This document shows, piece after piece, positions 63,936 through 64,000 of a DNA stretch of 64,000 nucleotides. Where the stretch lies: NCBI GenBank assembly GCA_037144355.1, contig JBAWWY010000001.1, positions 248,001-312,000 on the forward strand, given 5' to 3'. The position numbers were made by a program, and so were the translations under genes. Position 1 is the stretch's first letter. Each line of letters starts with the position of its first letter. The notes beneath the pieces are model-generated. The model was not told the origin of the DNA. It was given only the letters and a program-made list of their open reading frames with translations, and made no database searches. Source of the DNA: JBAWWY01 sp037144355 (lineage in GTDB: Bacteria > Bacillota > Clostridia > Peptostreptococcales > Anaerovoracaceae).

Positions 63936-63998
63936 CTAAGATTTTTTCCTTAAATAGAGGCCTCTTCCTACTTTTTTAACTCCGTCTATTCTTTGTAT
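63936..63998 (-). CDS. Possible C-terminal end of an unidentified gene at the right edge
   Basis: On the minus strand one frame runs from the window edge through 20 codons to a TAG at 63936, ending VGRGLYLRKKS, with comEC beginning 94 bases downstream. An open frame this short can occur by chance. Position directly upstream of comEC is the main support. Confidence 0.25.
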   Translation of the reverse strand: MQRIDGVKKVGRGLYLRKKS

Positions 63999-64000
63999 TA

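Noticed and set aside
1..64000. CRISPR arrays, transposases, integrases, phage genes, rRNA
   Set aside because: No regularly spaced repeats and no such proteins were seen on either strand.

Overview
The window reads as chromosome of a low-GC, Gram-positive anaerobe of the class Clostridia. The evidence is the AT-rich sequence with strong AGGAGG-type ribosome binding sites and near-consensus TTGACA/TATAAT promoters, the Bacillus/Clostridium-type order lepA-hemW-hrcA-grpE-dnaK-dnaJ-prmA-rsmE-mtaB-(HIT)-rpsU-yqeY and ybeY-cdd-era-recO-glyS-ppdK, a CIRCE operator, a T-box on thrS and a TPP riboswitch. The flavin and iron-sulfur transhydrogenase points to strictly anaerobic, acetogen- or fermenter-like energy metabolism. 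I cannot name genus or species. No phage, insertion sequence, CRISPR array or rRNA was seen. Nearly all genes are on the minus strand.

Layout. (1) 1-5.9 kb: 5' end of ffh with ylxM, sppA, a HI0933-type flavoprotein, a tRNA-Ser(CGA) followed by a long inverted repeat, a lipid kinase and an M29 aminopeptidase. (2) 5.9-11.6 kb: a complete oligopeptide ABC importer, oppBCDF-A. (3) 11.8-31.7 kb: a conserved housekeeping block in about three transcription units: ybeY to ppdK (promoter at 19238-19266), hrcA to yqeY (CIRCE-controlled, with an internal promoter before rpsU), and hemW-lepA. (4) 31.8-44.3 kb: rpsT, an M20 hydrolase, an acyl-CoA ligase, deoD, a TetR-controlled export operon (TetR, HlyD-like, double ABC ATPase, ABC-2 permease), a PiT/DUF47 phosphate transport pair and thrS with its T-box leader. 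(5) 44.4-51.4 kb: a Tad/type IVc pilus-like operon. (6) 51.5-52.4 kb: TPP riboswitch and thiT. (7) 52.5-58.4 kb: a three-gene operon that fits the Sporomusa-type (Stn) electron-bifurcating transhydrogenase. (8) 58.7-64 kb: a MATE exporter converging on holA and comEC, and the last codons of an unidentified gene at the right edge.

The two most notable loci are the Stn-type complex (stnA NuoE-like, stnB NuoF-like, stnC a fusion of NuoG-like and GltD/NfnB-like parts) and the compact Tad-like operon. Stn would connect NADH, NADPH and ferredoxin pools, and a palindrome resembling a Rex site lies in front of it. The Tad-like operon has SAF/CpaB, TadZ, TadA, TadB and TadC, but its pilin-like products are two overlapping 48-codon genes too short for automatic ORF calling. 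They lack the usual class III prepilin cleavage motif, and no prepilin peptidase is nearby. A permuted papain-fold hydrolase ends the operon.

The conserved comEC-holA pair is separated from rpsT-lepA by about 28 kb of accessory genes. In Bacillus-type genomes these neighbours are close together, so regions 4 to 8 look like material inserted or rearranged into an old cluster. Start sites below were often moved inward from the longest reading frame to the codon with a well-spaced ribosome binding site; each case is noted.
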